Shown: piece by piece, positions 33,089-42,967 of the stretch
How the letters are laid out: every line of letters starts with the position of its first letter
Numbering within the stretch: the first letter of the stretch is position 1
Assembly (NCBI GenBank): GCA_027068975.1
Contig: JALXFN010000073.1
Coordinates: forward strand, 1-57,039
Length of the DNA: 57,039 bases
Reading direction: 5' to 3'
DNA from: Campylobacteraceae bacterium
Lineage (GTDB): Bacteria; Campylobacterota; Campylobacteria; Campylobacterales; Sulfurovaceae
Program-made: the position numbers and the translations under genes
The notes under the pieces: generated by a model
The model's database searches: none
Told to the model about the DNA's origin: nothing
Seen by the model: the letters and a program-made list of their open reading frames with translations, nothing else

Positions 33089-34342
33089 TTATATTTTTTC
33101 CTTAATTATACATTTTACTTCTAATTTTACTTTTGTATCCATTATTACAAAGTTATCATCTTTTTTTATTTTACTTAACTCAACACGTTTTCCATCAAGA
33201 ATAACCTCTGCCCAGCCCTCTTTTTGTTTGAGTTTTGGGTCATAGAGTTTCATTTTTTGCTCTAGTGAATTTAAACTTTGAGTTTTAACCTGCAAAGCAT
33301 ACTCAAAATTTTCTCTTAGAAGCTGAGGGAGAGGGGTAACTTTGGCTTCAAGCTGTGTAAGTTTATAATCCATTACTCTTTGAAACTCATCTTCTAAGTT
33401 TGTAAACTCTTTTTCAACCATGGCTATTTTACGTGAGACCGACTGACGCTGAAACTCTTGCGTTAACGATGTTAGGCTCTGCTCTTTATTTGCTAAAATC
33501 TGTCCCATGGTACGAGCATAACGATTTTGCATTTCAGACAGTGTATAGAGTATCTCATTTTGGTCAGGAAGTATCATCTCCATAGCAGCCGATGGTGTTG
33601 GAGCTCTTAAGTCTGCGACAAAGTCACTTATCTGTACGTCTACTTCATGTCCTACAGCACTGACTACAAAGGTGTTTAGGTTGTAAATAGCATCTGCCAC
33701 CACCTCTTCGTTAAACGCCCACAAATCCTCTTTGCTTCCACCACCACGACCAACTACTATCGCATCACAACCCAAGGTATCTGCATAGGCTAATGCCTCT
33801 GCTATCTGTGGAGCTGACTTATCACCTTGAACCAAGGTATCTATTACCACCACCTCAAGCAGTCGCCACCGTTTCTCTATGATTTTAAGCATGTCTTGCA
33901 AAGCTGCACTTTTAGAAGCTGTTACCAAGGCTAGTTTTTTAATATATTTAGGCTGTGGTTTTTTTCGCTCTTGTGCAAAATACCCCTTAGCCTGTAACTT
34001 CTCTTTGAGCTGTTCATAAGCCAATGCCAAAGCCCCCTGCCCAAAAGGCTCAACCGAAACCGTCATGAGCTGATACTCCCCACGAGGGGTATAGACACTT
34101 ATAGACCCATTCACCACCACATGTTGCCCACGCTCTAAACGAAACTTCATACGCGAAGCATTGGAACGAAACATCACACACTTTATGCTCGATTCTTTGT
34201 CTTTTATGGAGAAGTAGACGTGACCTGAATTGTGGTAGGTTACAGATGAGACTTCGCCCTCTACTAGGATGTGCATGAAGGTAGTCTCTAGTAGGGATTT
34301 TATTTTGGTGTTTAGGGAGGTTACGGTCATGGCTTGTGACAT
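33089..34342 (-). CDS. xseA: Exodeoxyribonuclease VII large subunit
   Basis: 417 residues. N-terminal OB-fold (EGEVSSVTYHNSGHVYFSIKD), catalytic domain with the GRGGGSKEDLWAFNEE and AVGHEVD motifs, then a coiled-coil C-terminus rich in Gln/Glu. It degrades single-stranded DNA together with XseB, which I do not see nearby. The ATG overlaps the stop of the upstream small membrane gene (TAATG). Confidence 0.97.
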   Translation of the reverse strand: MSQAMTVTSLNTKIKSLLETTFMHILVEGEVSSVTYHNSGHVYFSIKDKESSIKCVMFRSNASRMKFRLERGQHVVVNGSISVYTPRGEYQLMTVSVEPFGQGALALAYEQLKEKLQAKGYFAQERKKPQPKYIKKLALVTASKSAALQDMLKIIEKRWRLLEVVVIDTLVQGDKSAPQIAEALAYADTLGCDAIVVGRGGGSKEDLWAFNEEVVADAIYNLNTFVVSAVGHEVDVQISDFVADLRAPTPSAAMEMILPDQNEILYTLSEMQNRYARTMGQILANKEQSLTSLTQEFQRQSVSRKIAMVEKEFTNLEDEFQRVMDYKLTQLEAKVTPLPQLLRENFEYALQVKTQSLNSLEQKMKLYDPKLKQKEGWAEVILDGKRVELSKIKKDDNFVIMDTKVKLEVKCIIKEKI

Positions 34343-34677
34343 TATTTTTTTCTCTCTTTCATACCTTTTATATCATCCCAAAATATCCAAACCAAAAAGG
34401 CAATACCAAGTCCAATATTAAAGAAAGAGACCTCTCCTGTAAACAGTTGTCCCGTCGCCCACTCTAAAAGCCCACTCATTGGGGTAACGGGTGCAGATTT
34501 AATTAACTCTGTAATCCATGCTGTTATCTCTACATGCCACAGTACATTAACAACTTCGGGTACAAAGAAAAAGAGTACCACACCTAAAATACCCCAAATG
34601 TTTCTTTTAGGTTTCATCTCTTGCAGTTTCGCTTGAAACTCTGGATTGTTTTTTAGGTTGTTTAGTTTTTCTTTCAT
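34342..34677 (-). CDS. Small membrane protein between ubiE and xseA
   Basis: 111 residues with a basic N-terminus, two TM segments (about 29-49 and 84-100) and a Lys-rich C-terminus. I do not recognise the family. It starts 3 bases after the ubiE stop and its stop overlaps xseA, so it sits in a compact operon. Confidence 0.75.
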   Translation of the reverse strand: MKEKLNNLKNNPEFQAKLQEMKPKRNIWGILGVVLFFFVPEVVNVLWHVEITAWITELIKSAPVTPMSGLLEWATGQLFTGEVSFFNIGLGIAFLVWIFWDDIKGMKERKK

Positions 34678-34680
34678 TTA

Positions 34681-35415
34681 CTATAGTGGTTTCTGTGCTA
34701 TTAACAACGTAGAAATTCCCATAGAGAAACTCTTGGTGTACTTCATCTCTAAACCTACTGACTCTAACTCTTTCTCTAACATCTCTGTAGTCAAAAACTC
34801 TTCTATAGAGTCTGGTAAATACTTATACGCAGCGTAGTTTTTAGAAATTAGCCCACCTACTCTAGGCAATACTTTTTTCATTCCAAAGTCTACAATTTTA
34901 GAGATGACTCCAGATTTTTCTTGTTTAGTAAACTCTAAAATAACTACCAAACCACCTGGTTTTAAGGCTCTGTAGAACTCTTGTAGGGCTTCAACACGGT
35001 CTACAACATTACGGATTCCATAAGAGATAGAGATAATATCGGTTCCCTCATCATCTACAGGTAGCTCTTGGGCTTTTCCCTCTAAAAACTCTGCAAAGTC
35101 AACTTTGGTTCGTGCAACGTCTAGCATACCTACCGATGGGTCGATTCCTACGTATTTGTTAACGACAATGCTTTTTTTCTTTGCGTACTCTTCCCAAAAA
35201 AGTAACAAGTCACCTGTACCACAAGCTACATCGGTTATTTGCGTTATCTCTTTTTTGTCCAGTATCTCATAAGCTTTTTCACAACCTTTACGTCGCCACT
35301 GCTTATCGATACCCATACTTAGCACTCTGTTTGCTAAATCGTACGTTGAGGCGATGTCGTCAAACATTCCTACTATTTTGTCTTGTTTCTCTTTTTTATC
35401 TATTTGATTTTCCAA
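34681..35415 (-). CDS. ubiE: Ubiquinone/menaquinone C-methyltransferase
   Basis: 244 residues, class I SAM methyltransferase with UbiE/MenG signature: MFDDIASTYDLANRVLSMG at the start, SAM loop DVACGTGD, YGIRNV and the LEF segment. Last methylation in menaquinone synthesis, fitting the menaquinone-based respiration of Campylobacterota. Start is TTG (35415), with GGAG about 9 bases upstream; promoter box at 35446. Confidence 0.95.
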   Translation of the reverse strand: MENQIDKKEKQDKIVGMFDDIASTYDLANRVLSMGIDKQWRRKGCEKAYEILDKKEITQITDVACGTGDLLLFWEEYAKKKSIVVNKYVGIDPSVGMLDVARTKVDFAEFLEGKAQELPVDDEGTDIISISYGIRNVVDRVEALQEFYRALKPGGLVVILEFTKQEKSGVISKIVDFGMKKVLPRVGGLISKNYAAYKYLPDSIEEFLTTEMLEKELESVGLEMKYTKSFSMGISTLLIAQKPL

Positions 35416-35445
35416 AGGTTACAGCTCCATTTTTATATTAGGGGT

Positions 35446-35454
35446 ATTATAGCA
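35446..35454 (-). promoter_or_regulatory. Extended -10 promoter of ubiE unit
   Basis: Minus-strand TGC-TATAAT is a perfect extended -10 (TGnTATAAT), 30 bases upstream of the TTG start. Extended -10 boxes compensate for weak -35 regions, as described for Campylobacter and Helicobacter housekeeping promoters. Confidence 0.6.
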
Positions 35455-35467
35455 AAGCATCTTTATA

Positions 35468-36511
35468 CTATATGTTTAAGTACTGCTCACAAAGAACCCA
35501 AAACGGGTCAAACTCTACTTTTGAGCATACGCTACAGGTCTCATACTCATTCTCTAAAAGCTTTAAGGCACTCTCTATGCTCTCTTTTTTGTCGGCATAG
35601 TAGTAGAGGTGACGTTGTCTGTTATAGGTCTCGGTTACGACAAAATGACCTTTGTTTGCTTTGAAAATCTCTTGGTAGACCACATCTTCTATCTCATAAA
35701 TCTCATCGGTATTTCCTTGAGGTAGACCATTTTCTCCTGCATTTTTTAACTCTAATGTCATCGTCAATAGGTAAGGGAACTTTTGAGTAAACTCATAATG
35801 CTGTAAGGCTTGATTAACAACCAAAAGCTGTGGTAAGCCCTCTATTTTCCCCTCTAAGAGTTTTATATTTTCAGTTGGGAACTCCTGCCCAGCATTGGGT
35901 CGTTGTCCTTTTTTGTAGGCTACGTACTCTTTTAGTTCCGAAAATGCAAAAGTCTGCTCTTTTGGGTGAGGCATGTCATCAAAGTCAATGTAGTCAAAAT
36001 CTAAAGCCGTTGCTACTTCTCCTAAATACATGTTTAAGGCTGCATAGAGTCCGACAATGACGGCATTGCGTGTTGCACCCTCCTCTTGAGTATAGTCCTT
36101 ATGGTAGAGTCGTACAGCAATGTCATTAGGGTACTCCTCTGCTTCTAAAGGCATAAAGAGTAAATCATCAGGGTTTATGGTCACCTCTCCCATTTGAAAG
36201 TTAAAGTTCAGTCCTATGGCTGGTTTAAGGGCTATAAACTCCCAAGAACCAATGCTAGGAGCATCTTCAACCAAAGCTATCGCATCAGAAAAAAACTCTT
36301 TGTTTCCTTGAGCTGTAATGATGAGTTCTTGTTTCTCATCGTCGTTTGAAAGCTCAACAAAAAGCCCCTTAGAGTACTTATGTAAAGCATCTGTTAACGA
36401 TGCTAGTAACTCTTCTGCCTCTTTAGGATTTAAAGTATATTTTTCATTAAAACCATTGTAACTCTCGTGGTTTTTCTCAAACCACTCCCAAAATATTTTA
36501 CTTCTTTCCAC
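35468..36511 (-). CDS. DUF695-like protein of unknown function
   Basis: 347 residues, cytoplasmic. Two related regions: an N-terminal part (FWEWFEKNHESYNG..., LHKYSKGLFVELSND, ELIITAQGN) and a C-terminal part (FPYLLTMTLELKNAGENGLP..., GHFVVTETYNRQRHLYYYA) of DUF695 type. A Cys pair CSVCSK lies near the end. GTG start (36511) shares the last base region with the helicase stop; ribosome site GAGGAAGA. Function unknown. Confidence 0.75.
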   Translation of the reverse strand: MERSKIFWEWFEKNHESYNGFNEKYTLNPKEAEELLASLTDALHKYSKGLFVELSNDDEKQELIITAQGNKEFFSDAIALVEDAPSIGSWEFIALKPAIGLNFNFQMGEVTINPDDLLFMPLEAEEYPNDIAVRLYHKDYTQEEGATRNAVIVGLYAALNMYLGEVATALDFDYIDFDDMPHPKEQTFAFSELKEYVAYKKGQRPNAGQEFPTENIKLLEGKIEGLPQLLVVNQALQHYEFTQKFPYLLTMTLELKNAGENGLPQGNTDEIYEIEDVVYQEIFKANKGHFVVTETYNRQRHLYYYADKKESIESALKLLENEYETCSVCSKVEFDPFWVLCEQYLNI

Positions 36512-37848
36512 TATCTTCTTCCTCTTTTACTGTTTTTACTGCTCTTATCTTTTTTATTTTTGGGCTTTGCCTCATCAAAAGTTTTATACATATCACGCTT
36601 GGTGACTTTACGTTTTTTCTTTGTAGGAGCCGTTGAACTCTTTTTCTTTCCAAAGGCTCCATCGGTTTTTTTCTTAACCTCTTTAGTTTTTCTAGCCCCT
36701 CGTTGTACTTTCTCTACCTTTGGGGTGTAGCCGTCTATCTCCACACGCTCTATGGCTTTTCCCATGAGTCGCTCTACATCTTTTAGGGCTACCTCTTCTT
36801 TAGGAGAGAGCAGTGTTATGGCTAGACCTTGCTTTCCTGCTCGACCTGTTCGCCCTATTCGGTGTATGAAGTCACCTGTTACGTGGGGTATGTCGTAGTT
36901 TATAACCACTTCCAAACTTGGTATGTCTATCCCTCGTGCAGCAATGTCTGTGGCAACCAGCACTCTGGTTTTCCCCTCTTTAAACGCCTCTAAGGCTCTG
37001 GCACGTACGCCTGAACTTTTGTCTCCATGTATGACAAAGGTTTTCAGTCCACTAAGGTTTAGCTCTTTTGCTACCTCATCAGCCTCTTGTTTTTTACGTA
37101 CAAATACCAAGACCTGTTGATAATTTTTAGAACCTATTAAAAAAGATAAAAGCTCCATTTTAAGCTCACGACTTACAGGGTGAATAACCTGCTTTACATT
37201 TTTAGCAGAGGTTCCCATGCTGTCAACCTCTATGAGTTTTGGTCGCTGGAGTATCTGCTCTGCTAGTCTTTTGACCGAACCTGAAAGGGTTGCAGATATC
37301 AAAACATTTTGTCGTTTAGCAGGAAGCTGAGCAATAACCTGTGTCACCTCATGCACAAAACCCATGTCTAAAATGGTATCGGCTTCATCTAGCACCAAGT
37401 AGTTTACTCGCTCTAAGTTTACGTTCTTTTTGCCTATGTGTTCTAAGAGTCTACCCGAAGTAGAGACAACAATGTCAACCCCTTGCTTTAATCTGTTGGC
37501 TTGAGAGGTCATGTTTGAGCCTCCATACAGCACGGTACTTTTTAAAGGTAGGTACTTAGAGTAGGCTTCTACATTTTCATGAACCTGTCGTGCCAACTCA
37601 CGTGTAGGAACGATAATAATGGCTCTAGGAGCATGGCTTCCCTCTTTAAACTCTTTCATAAGTTCTTGAAGTATAGGGAGTACAAAACCTGCTGTTTTTC
37701 CTGTTCCTGTTTGGGCTCCAGCCATAATGTCTCGACCAGAAAACATAGAGGGAATCAGCTCTTTTTGTATGGGCGTGGCGTTCTCGTAACCTTTCTCTTT
37801 TAAGGCTTTTAAAATTTCAGGAGACAAACCTAAGGTGGCTAATGACAT
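36511..37848 (-). CDS. DEAD-box ATP-dependent RNA helicase (RhlE-like)
   Basis: 445 residues with all helicase motifs: AQTGTGKT (I), PTRELA (Ia), DEAD (II), SAT (III) and HRIGRTGRAG (VI). Ends in a ~70-residue Lys/Arg-rich tail typical of RhlE-type helicases that helps bind RNA. Likely role in ribosome assembly or mRNA turnover. Upstream of the ATG no ribosome site is obvious; a CGCTATAAT box lies 25 bases upstream. Confidence 0.93.
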   Translation of the reverse strand: MSLATLGLSPEILKALKEKGYENATPIQKELIPSMFSGRDIMAGAQTGTGKTAGFVLPILQELMKEFKEGSHAPRAIIIVPTRELARQVHENVEAYSKYLPLKSTVLYGGSNMTSQANRLKQGVDIVVSTSGRLLEHIGKKNVNLERVNYLVLDEADTILDMGFVHEVTQVIAQLPAKRQNVLISATLSGSVKRLAEQILQRPKLIEVDSMGTSAKNVKQVIHPVSRELKMELLSFLIGSKNYQQVLVFVRKKQEADEVAKELNLSGLKTFVIHGDKSSGVRARALEAFKEGKTRVLVATDIAARGIDIPSLEVVINYDIPHVTGDFIHRIGRTGRAGKQGLAITLLSPKEEVALKDVERLMGKAIERVEIDGYTPKVEKVQRGARKTKEVKKKTDGAFGKKKSSTAPTKKKRKVTKRDMYKTFDEAKPKNKKDKSSKNSKRGRR

Positions 37849-37873
37849 CTAATAAACTCTCTATTTTTTTCGT

Positions 37874-37882
37874 ATTATAGCG
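37874..37882 (-). promoter_or_regulatory. -10 box of the DEAD-box helicase gene
   Basis: Minus-strand CGC-TATAAT, divergent from the plus-strand box at 37894. The same CGCTATAAT lies upstream of ilvC. Confidence 0.5.
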
Positions 37883-37893
37883 TAAGTGCATTA

Positions 37894-37902
37894 TGCTATA
37901 AT
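37894..37902 (+). promoter_or_regulatory. Extended -10 promoter of the EEP-family gene
   Basis: TGC-TATAAT, a perfect extended -10, 24 bases upstream of the ATG and just before AAGGAAAA. Back-to-back with the helicase promoter. Confidence 0.55.
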
Positions 37903-37926
37903 ATTTTTAACTTTTTAAGGAAAATC

Positions 37927-38904
37927 ATGAATACAAAACGACCTATTTTTATCTTCTTTTACATCATATTGTTTGGAATAGCAACACCACTTATCTTAGG
38001 TTTTTTAAACTTTTTACACCCTCTTTTTGACTCGTTTTCTCATTTTAGAATTCATCTACTATGGATGGTACTACCTATACTTTTGGTACTTTCATTACTA
38101 CATGAAAAAGTATATAGAGCCATATATTTAACTCTTTTAGTAGGTTTTTCTATCTATCTATATTTTATAAGCCAACCTTTTCAGCCAAATTCAGCATATA
38201 GCAAAACAAAAACTTTTAAGCATATGCAGTTCAATTTAAACTTTAGAAACCAAAAAATGGATAAGTTTATAAACTTTATCAAAAAGAATCCTATGGATAT
38301 TATAACGCTTCAAGAGGTGACTGATGAGCATAAAGAAAAATTAGAAAAACTAAAAGTAGATGGTCTAGCATTGGAGTTGTCAAAAGATTTCCCATTTATA
38401 GCTCAAAAAAAAGGGGCATACCCATACCAAGCATACTGTAATTTTAGAGCTGTTGGAGCTGTGGCTATTTTGTCAAAACATCCATTTGAAACAGAGGCTG
38501 TCTGTTTAGATGGTGCTATTTGGGCAAAAGTTATTGTAGATAAAAAACCCATAAATGTTCTATCTACCCACCTCTACTGGCCCTACCCACACCAACAATC
38601 ACAACAAGTTGAGCAACTATTACCTATCTTAGAGGGTATTCCCTCTCCTCTTCTAATATCTGGAGATTTTAATGCTGTGGCATGGAGCCATGCAGTAAAG
38701 CAAATAGCACATGCTTCACGCACCCATATAGTAGATGGATTACGCTGGTCAATAGAGCTTAAAACCCAACTTCCACTACTGCCTTTTATGAAGCTACCTA
38801 TCGACCATCTTTTACTTTCAGATGAGTTTGAAGTAAAATCTATAAAGGTTGAAGAGGGGCTAGGTTCTGACCATCTTCCTATTGTAAGTGAGATTGGATA
38901 TTAG
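37927..38904 (+). CDS. Membrane-anchored endonuclease/exonuclease/phosphatase-family protein
   Basis: 325 residues. Three TM segments in the first ~85 residues, then an EEP domain on the outer side: LQEVTDEH supplies the metal-binding Glu, SGDFNAVAW the Asp-x-Asn, and SDHLPI the terminal Asp-His. The fold covers nucleases, phosphoesterases and lipid phosphatases, so substrate is open. Overlaps the convergent sbcC stop by 4 bases. Confidence 0.88.
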   Translation: MNTKRPIFIFFYIILFGIATPLILGFLNFLHPLFDSFSHFRIHLLWMVLPILLVLSLLHEKVYRAIYLTLLVGFSIYLYFISQPFQPNSAYSKTKTFKHMQFNLNFRNQKMDKFINFIKKNPMDIITLQEVTDEHKEKLEKLKVDGLALELSKDFPFIAQKKGAYPYQAYCNFRAVGAVAILSKHPFETEAVCLDGAIWAKVIVDKKPINVLSTHLYWPYPHQQSQQVEQLLPILEGIPSPLLISGDFNAVAWSHAVKQIAHASRTHIVDGLRWSIELKTQLPLLPFMKLPIDHLLLSDEFEVKSIKVEEGLGSDHLPIVSEIGY

Positions 38905-41900
38905 GAGACTACACAAAGCTCACTCTCTCCATTATCCCGTCTTTCTATCTTAATTTGGGTCTTAATCTTCTCTTTTAAGAGAGGAATATGAGAGACTATA
39001 CCGATGATTTTACCCTCACTCTCTAACGTAGAGAGTGCCTCTATAACCTGCTGAAGACTCTCTTCATCTAGGGTTTCAAAACCTTCATCTAAAAAGAGTG
39101 TATTTATCTCTATTTGCTCTGAATTCATCTCTAAAAGCCCTAGAGAGAGTGCCAAACTCACGATAAAACTTTCACCACCTGAAAGGGTGTTTACCCCTCT
39201 TCTACTCTCGTTTTGCTCTAGGTCTATGACCTCTAACTCTAAAGAGTTCATATCTTTAATAGCCAACAGATAACGTCTATTTAGTTTTTTAAGATGTTCA
39301 TTTGCTAAATTAACAAGCGATGAAAGGGTTTGACCCTGCACATATATTTGATATTTTTCACCATTTTCAGAACCTATTAACTCATTTAATTTCTGCCACT
39401 CTTTTGCTATTTTTTCTTGCTCTTCTAATGAACTTTGTTCCTTCTCTCGTTTTTTTACATTCTCTTTATCTTGTTCTATTTGACTCTTTAACGCCCCAAG
39501 TTCTTGGTTGATAAGAGAGAGTTTTTGCTCTACAGAATCTTTCTCTTTTTTAAGTTTTTCCAAACTAACCAATTTAAGTTTCTGCTTATTTTCTAACTCT
39601 TCCATACTGGAAAAGTAGAGATTTTTTTGATGATGAAAAAGATTTTTTAACTTTTTAAAATCTTCATAACGCTTTTGTTGCTCTCTATTTTTCTGCTCTA
39701 GTTCTTCACTATACTCTGTTATGCTTTTCTCACCCAATAAAGCTGCTCGATTTTGCTTCATAAGTAGCATATCACACTCTTGTATGGAAGCTCGTTTTTT
39801 AAGGGAACGTAAAGTCTCTTCTATGTAGAGTTTTCTAGTGTTATTCTGCATTTTTTGACCCTCTATAGGTGTCACTTGTTGAATAAGGGTCTTTAACTCT
39901 GAAGACAATTTTTCATACTGTGCTCTTTTAGCATCAAGAAGCATTAATGAGTTAGAATCTAACTCAATATTGTAAGTTTGTAAAGTTTTTATAAGGTAGT
40001 AATTCAACTCTTTAATCTTAGTTTCAAGGTTCTCCTCTACCTCTCTACGGTTTTTATTTTTCTGAATTTTAACACGTAGCAAAGAGAGTTCTTCTCGTTT
40101 ACTACTAAGCTTATTTTTTAACATGTCCAATTCATCTTGTTGCTGTTTAAAAACATTTAACTTTTTTTGCACTTCTTTATATTGCTCTTTAAGCATATGC
40201 AAATCTCCATTTACATCACGCAGTGACATCAGGCTTTTTTTCTCATTTAAAATTTTTTCATCAACATGCTTTACTTCTGACTCTATCTCAACTATCTTCT
40301 TCTCATTTTCGACATAGGATAAAAAGAGTTTCTCCAAATGCTCTTTCTTCTCCTTCAATAAACTTTCAGTTCTATTTGGCTCAACTTTTTCAGAAAAAAG
40401 AGGATGTTCTAAAGAGCCACATAGAGGACAAGGCTCATTCTCTTTTAACGCTGCTCTATCTTTTTCATAATCAATAATTTTCTTTTCTAAAAGCATTTTC
40501 TCTTCAAGCTGAGTTATCATTTCTGTCATATCACTCTTCTCTTTTTCGAGTTTAGTGTTTTCTGTCATCATGCTATGAAGCCTAAGCTCTAACTCCTCTT
40601 TTAAAGCAGCATGTGAACGCTGACTCTTCTCTAAATGCTCTTTTTCAGTTAACTTTTTAATCTTATTTTCTAAAATAAAATTTTGCTGTTTCTCTTTTTC
40701 TATGTTTTGACTCTTAATCTTTCTATCCAGTTCAGAAAAACTTTTTTCTAAAACCATTACTTTTTCACTAAGTTCCGTGTCATTTAACTCTTCATAAGCT
40801 GTAGATTGAAACTTTTTTAACTCCTCTTTATACCTATTCTTCTCATCAAATTTACTTGCAATAAGGGTATGATTCTGCTGAAGGTGTTTCATGTTCACAA
40901 ACGAACTCAACTCTTTTTCAAGCAGTGTCTTACGTACATTATAGGATGAAAGTTCTTCATCATTTTGTTTAATATTTTGCTCTATAAAGTGAAGCTCTTT
41001 TTCTGTTTTTAAAATCTCATTTTTGAGATTTAATAAATTTTTATTGGAAAATTCTAACTCATGGTCAAAAAGTTTTGCCTCTTCTATTTTCTTTTTTTCT
41101 ACTACTAAAAACTGCATAAAGTTTTCGTACTGCTTCTCTTCTGTCTGTCGACTTACTAAAATCTTTTGTAGACGTTCAAGTTCAGCCTTATACTCTTTGG
41201 ACTCTAAGGTTAGTTTATCAAAAGCAACTTTTTCATTATAGTTATGCAGTAGTTTATCGAGGTTGTAACTATTTTTCTCCTTTTCCAAGACAACTACTCT
41301 CTCCTCTAAGCGTTTACGCTCTTCAGGCTCCAAATAGACTAAGTTTTTAAGTAGAGCTTCCATTCGTTCAAAGGTTTGATTTTCTTTTGTAGCACGTTGA
41401 AAAACATTTTTAGAAATTTCAGCATAAACTTCGGTAGAAAGTACTTTTTCTAAAAAAATTAAACGCTCTTTTGCCTCTGACTTTAAAAAACCATCAAAGA
41501 GACCTTGGGAAAGAATCATAGACTTTGTAAAGTGTTGGAAATCAACCCCTATAAGTTCCTCTATTTTTTCACAAACTGTAGCTATACCTTCACAAAGTAG
41601 AGAGTCACTCGCATATAAATACATATTGCAGGTCAACTCTGTTCCTTGTTTCTGTTGTTCAAACCTACTTCTGTACTCGTTACCATTAACTTCAAATATC
41701 ACTTCACAAAAAGAGTCTAAACACTCTTTACTTATAGCCTCTGATACACTCTTCTCTTTAAGCCGTGTTGTTTGAGCATAAAGAGCCAAGGTTATAGCAT
41801 CAAGAAGAGTACTTTTACCTGCACCTGTCACACCTGTTATAGCAAAAATCTTATCTTGAAAACAAGCTTCTCTGAAGTCTATCTCATTTTCACCCTTTAA

Positions 41901-41939
41901 GGAGTTAATGTTTTTAATTTTTAGTTTTAAAATCTTCAT
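38901..41939 (-). CDS. sbcC: SbcC, ATPase subunit of SbcCD nuclease
   Basis: 1012 residues, SMC/Rad50-like. Walker A GVTGAGKST (36-44), two long coiled coils around a zinc-hook CPLCG near residue 505, ABC signature TLSGGESFIVSLALS and Walker B TLFLDEGFETLDE near the C-terminus. SbcC tethers DNA ends for SbcD, which cleaves hairpins and protein-blocked ends. No sbcD gene is adjacent; the upstream neighbour is a 50-codon frame whose stop overlaps the sbcC ATG. Confidence 0.96.
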   Translation of the reverse strand: MKILKLKIKNINSLKGENEIDFREACFQDKIFAITGVTGAGKSTLLDAITLALYAQTTRLKEKSVSEAISKECLDSFCEVIFEVNGNEYRSRFEQQKQGTELTCNMYLYASDSLLCEGIATVCEKIEELIGVDFQHFTKSMILSQGLFDGFLKSEAKERLIFLEKVLSTEVYAEISKNVFQRATKENQTFERMEALLKNLVYLEPEERKRLEERVVVLEKEKNSYNLDKLLHNYNEKVAFDKLTLESKEYKAELERLQKILVSRQTEEKQYENFMQFLVVEKKKIEEAKLFDHELEFSNKNLLNLKNEILKTEKELHFIEQNIKQNDEELSSYNVRKTLLEKELSSFVNMKHLQQNHTLIASKFDEKNRYKEELKKFQSTAYEELNDTELSEKVMVLEKSFSELDRKIKSQNIEKEKQQNFILENKIKKLTEKEHLEKSQRSHAALKEELELRLHSMMTENTKLEKEKSDMTEMITQLEEKMLLEKKIIDYEKDRAALKENEPCPLCGSLEHPLFSEKVEPNRTESLLKEKKEHLEKLFLSYVENEKKIVEIESEVKHVDEKILNEKKSLMSLRDVNGDLHMLKEQYKEVQKKLNVFKQQQDELDMLKNKLSSKREELSLLRVKIQKNKNRREVEENLETKIKELNYYLIKTLQTYNIELDSNSLMLLDAKRAQYEKLSSELKTLIQQVTPIEGQKMQNNTRKLYIEETLRSLKKRASIQECDMLLMKQNRAALLGEKSITEYSEELEQKNREQQKRYEDFKKLKNLFHHQKNLYFSSMEELENKQKLKLVSLEKLKKEKDSVEQKLSLINQELGALKSQIEQDKENVKKREKEQSSLEEQEKIAKEWQKLNELIGSENGEKYQIYVQGQTLSSLVNLANEHLKKLNRRYLLAIKDMNSLELEVIDLEQNESRRGVNTLSGGESFIVSLALSLGLLEMNSEQIEINTLFLDEGFETLDEESLQQVIEALSTLESEGKIIGIVSHIPLLKEKIKTQIKIERRDNGESELCVVS

Positions 41940-42091
41940 TATTTCATATCTTCTATAATTTTGACATAAAGTTTAAGTAGCGACTCTTGTTCTTTAGCAT
42001 CAAGCTCTTTAATTTTTTCCAAAAACATCTTTTTTGTTTGTTCTTTTTTATCGATTTTTTTCATTGTTTTATTAGCTTTAGAATCATTCAT
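41939..42091 (-). CDS. Small Lys-rich protein coupled to sbcC
   Basis: 50 codons (MNDSKANKTM start, IIEDMK end) whose TAA overlaps the sbcC ATG as TAATG. It is helical, with a Lys/Glu heptad-like pattern. No ribosome site is evident before the ATG, but the coupling to sbcC and the composition suggest it is real. It occupies the space where sbcD would normally sit. Confidence 0.5.
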   Translation of the reverse strand: MNDSKANKTMKKIDKKEQTKKMFLEKIKELDAKEQESLLKLYVKIIEDMK

Positions 42092-42163
42092 ATCGGGATT
42101 TTATCTTATTTTTATTAAATAGAATAGATGATTAGAGAGTAAGCATTCTATTTTAAGGCTATT

Positions 42164-42967
42164 TTATGTTAAAACTCTCTTTGCTCTTGCTATATCTTCC
42201 TCTATTTCTCTTTTTAATGCCTCTAAGCCATTAAACTTTCTATTGTCACGAATAAAATCAACAAACTCTATCCCTATATCTCCTACTACCTCACCAATAT
42301 CTCTATCTAAAATATGTGTCTCTATGGCAAAAGAGCCATCAGTAGTGACACGATGACCTACAAAGCTGACAGATTTTAACCACTCATTAGCTATTTTAGT
42401 TCGTGTGGCATAAACACCCTCTTTAGGTAATTTATAATCATACACCTTCAAGTTTAGCGTAGGTACCAACTCTTTTTTACCCAAGCCTTGCCCTGAAACA
42501 ATCTTTCCATAAATCCTATATGAACGGTCAAGAAGTTGGTTTACCATTTTAATATTACCCTCTGCAATGTACCTCTTTATGGTACGAGAATGCACAGAAA
42601 CATTAGCAGACTTCACCTCATCTACCACCACAACCTCTCCCTCAAAAAGCCCTTTTAACAAAGTGGTGTTGCCCTCTTTTTTATAAGCAAATTCAAAATC
42701 ATACCCCACTACTATGGTTTTAAGTTTTGGAAAGTCCTCTTTTAATTTTTCGACAAACGCTTTCGCACTTAAAGATTTTATATGCTCAAAATGATAAAAA
42801 AAACAAGGCTGCTCTATAAAAAAAGAGCGTCTATACCCTGGGGTCAAATATCCACCATTTCTCTCTATAACTACCACTGCTTCTACTTGCTCGATTAAGG
42901 CTCTATGTCCTAAATGAATACCATCAAATGAACCGATGGCTATTGATTTTATACTGTTTTTATACAA
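42164..42967 (-). CDS. ribF: Riboflavin kinase / FAD synthetase
   Basis: 267 residues. N-terminal FMN adenylyltransferase with GSFDGIHLGH (12-21), then the RibF kinase domain (GQGLGKKELVPTLNL, GVYATRT). Converts riboflavin to FMN and FAD. Somewhat short (E. coli about 313), usual for epsilon-type RibF. Its start lies 8 bases inside tlyA, so the two are coupled. Confidence 0.94.
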   Translation of the reverse strand: MYKNSIKSIAIGSFDGIHLGHRALIEQVEAVVVIERNGGYLTPGYRRSFFIEQPCFFYHFEHIKSLSAKAFVEKLKEDFPKLKTIVVGYDFEFAYKKEGNTTLLKGLFEGEVVVVDEVKSANVSVHSRTIKRYIAEGNIKMVNQLLDRSYRIYGKIVSGQGLGKKELVPTLNLKVYDYKLPKEGVYATRTKIANEWLKSVSFVGHRVTTDGSFAIETHILDRDIGEVVGDIGIEFVDFIRDNRKFNGLEALKREIEEDIARAKRVLT

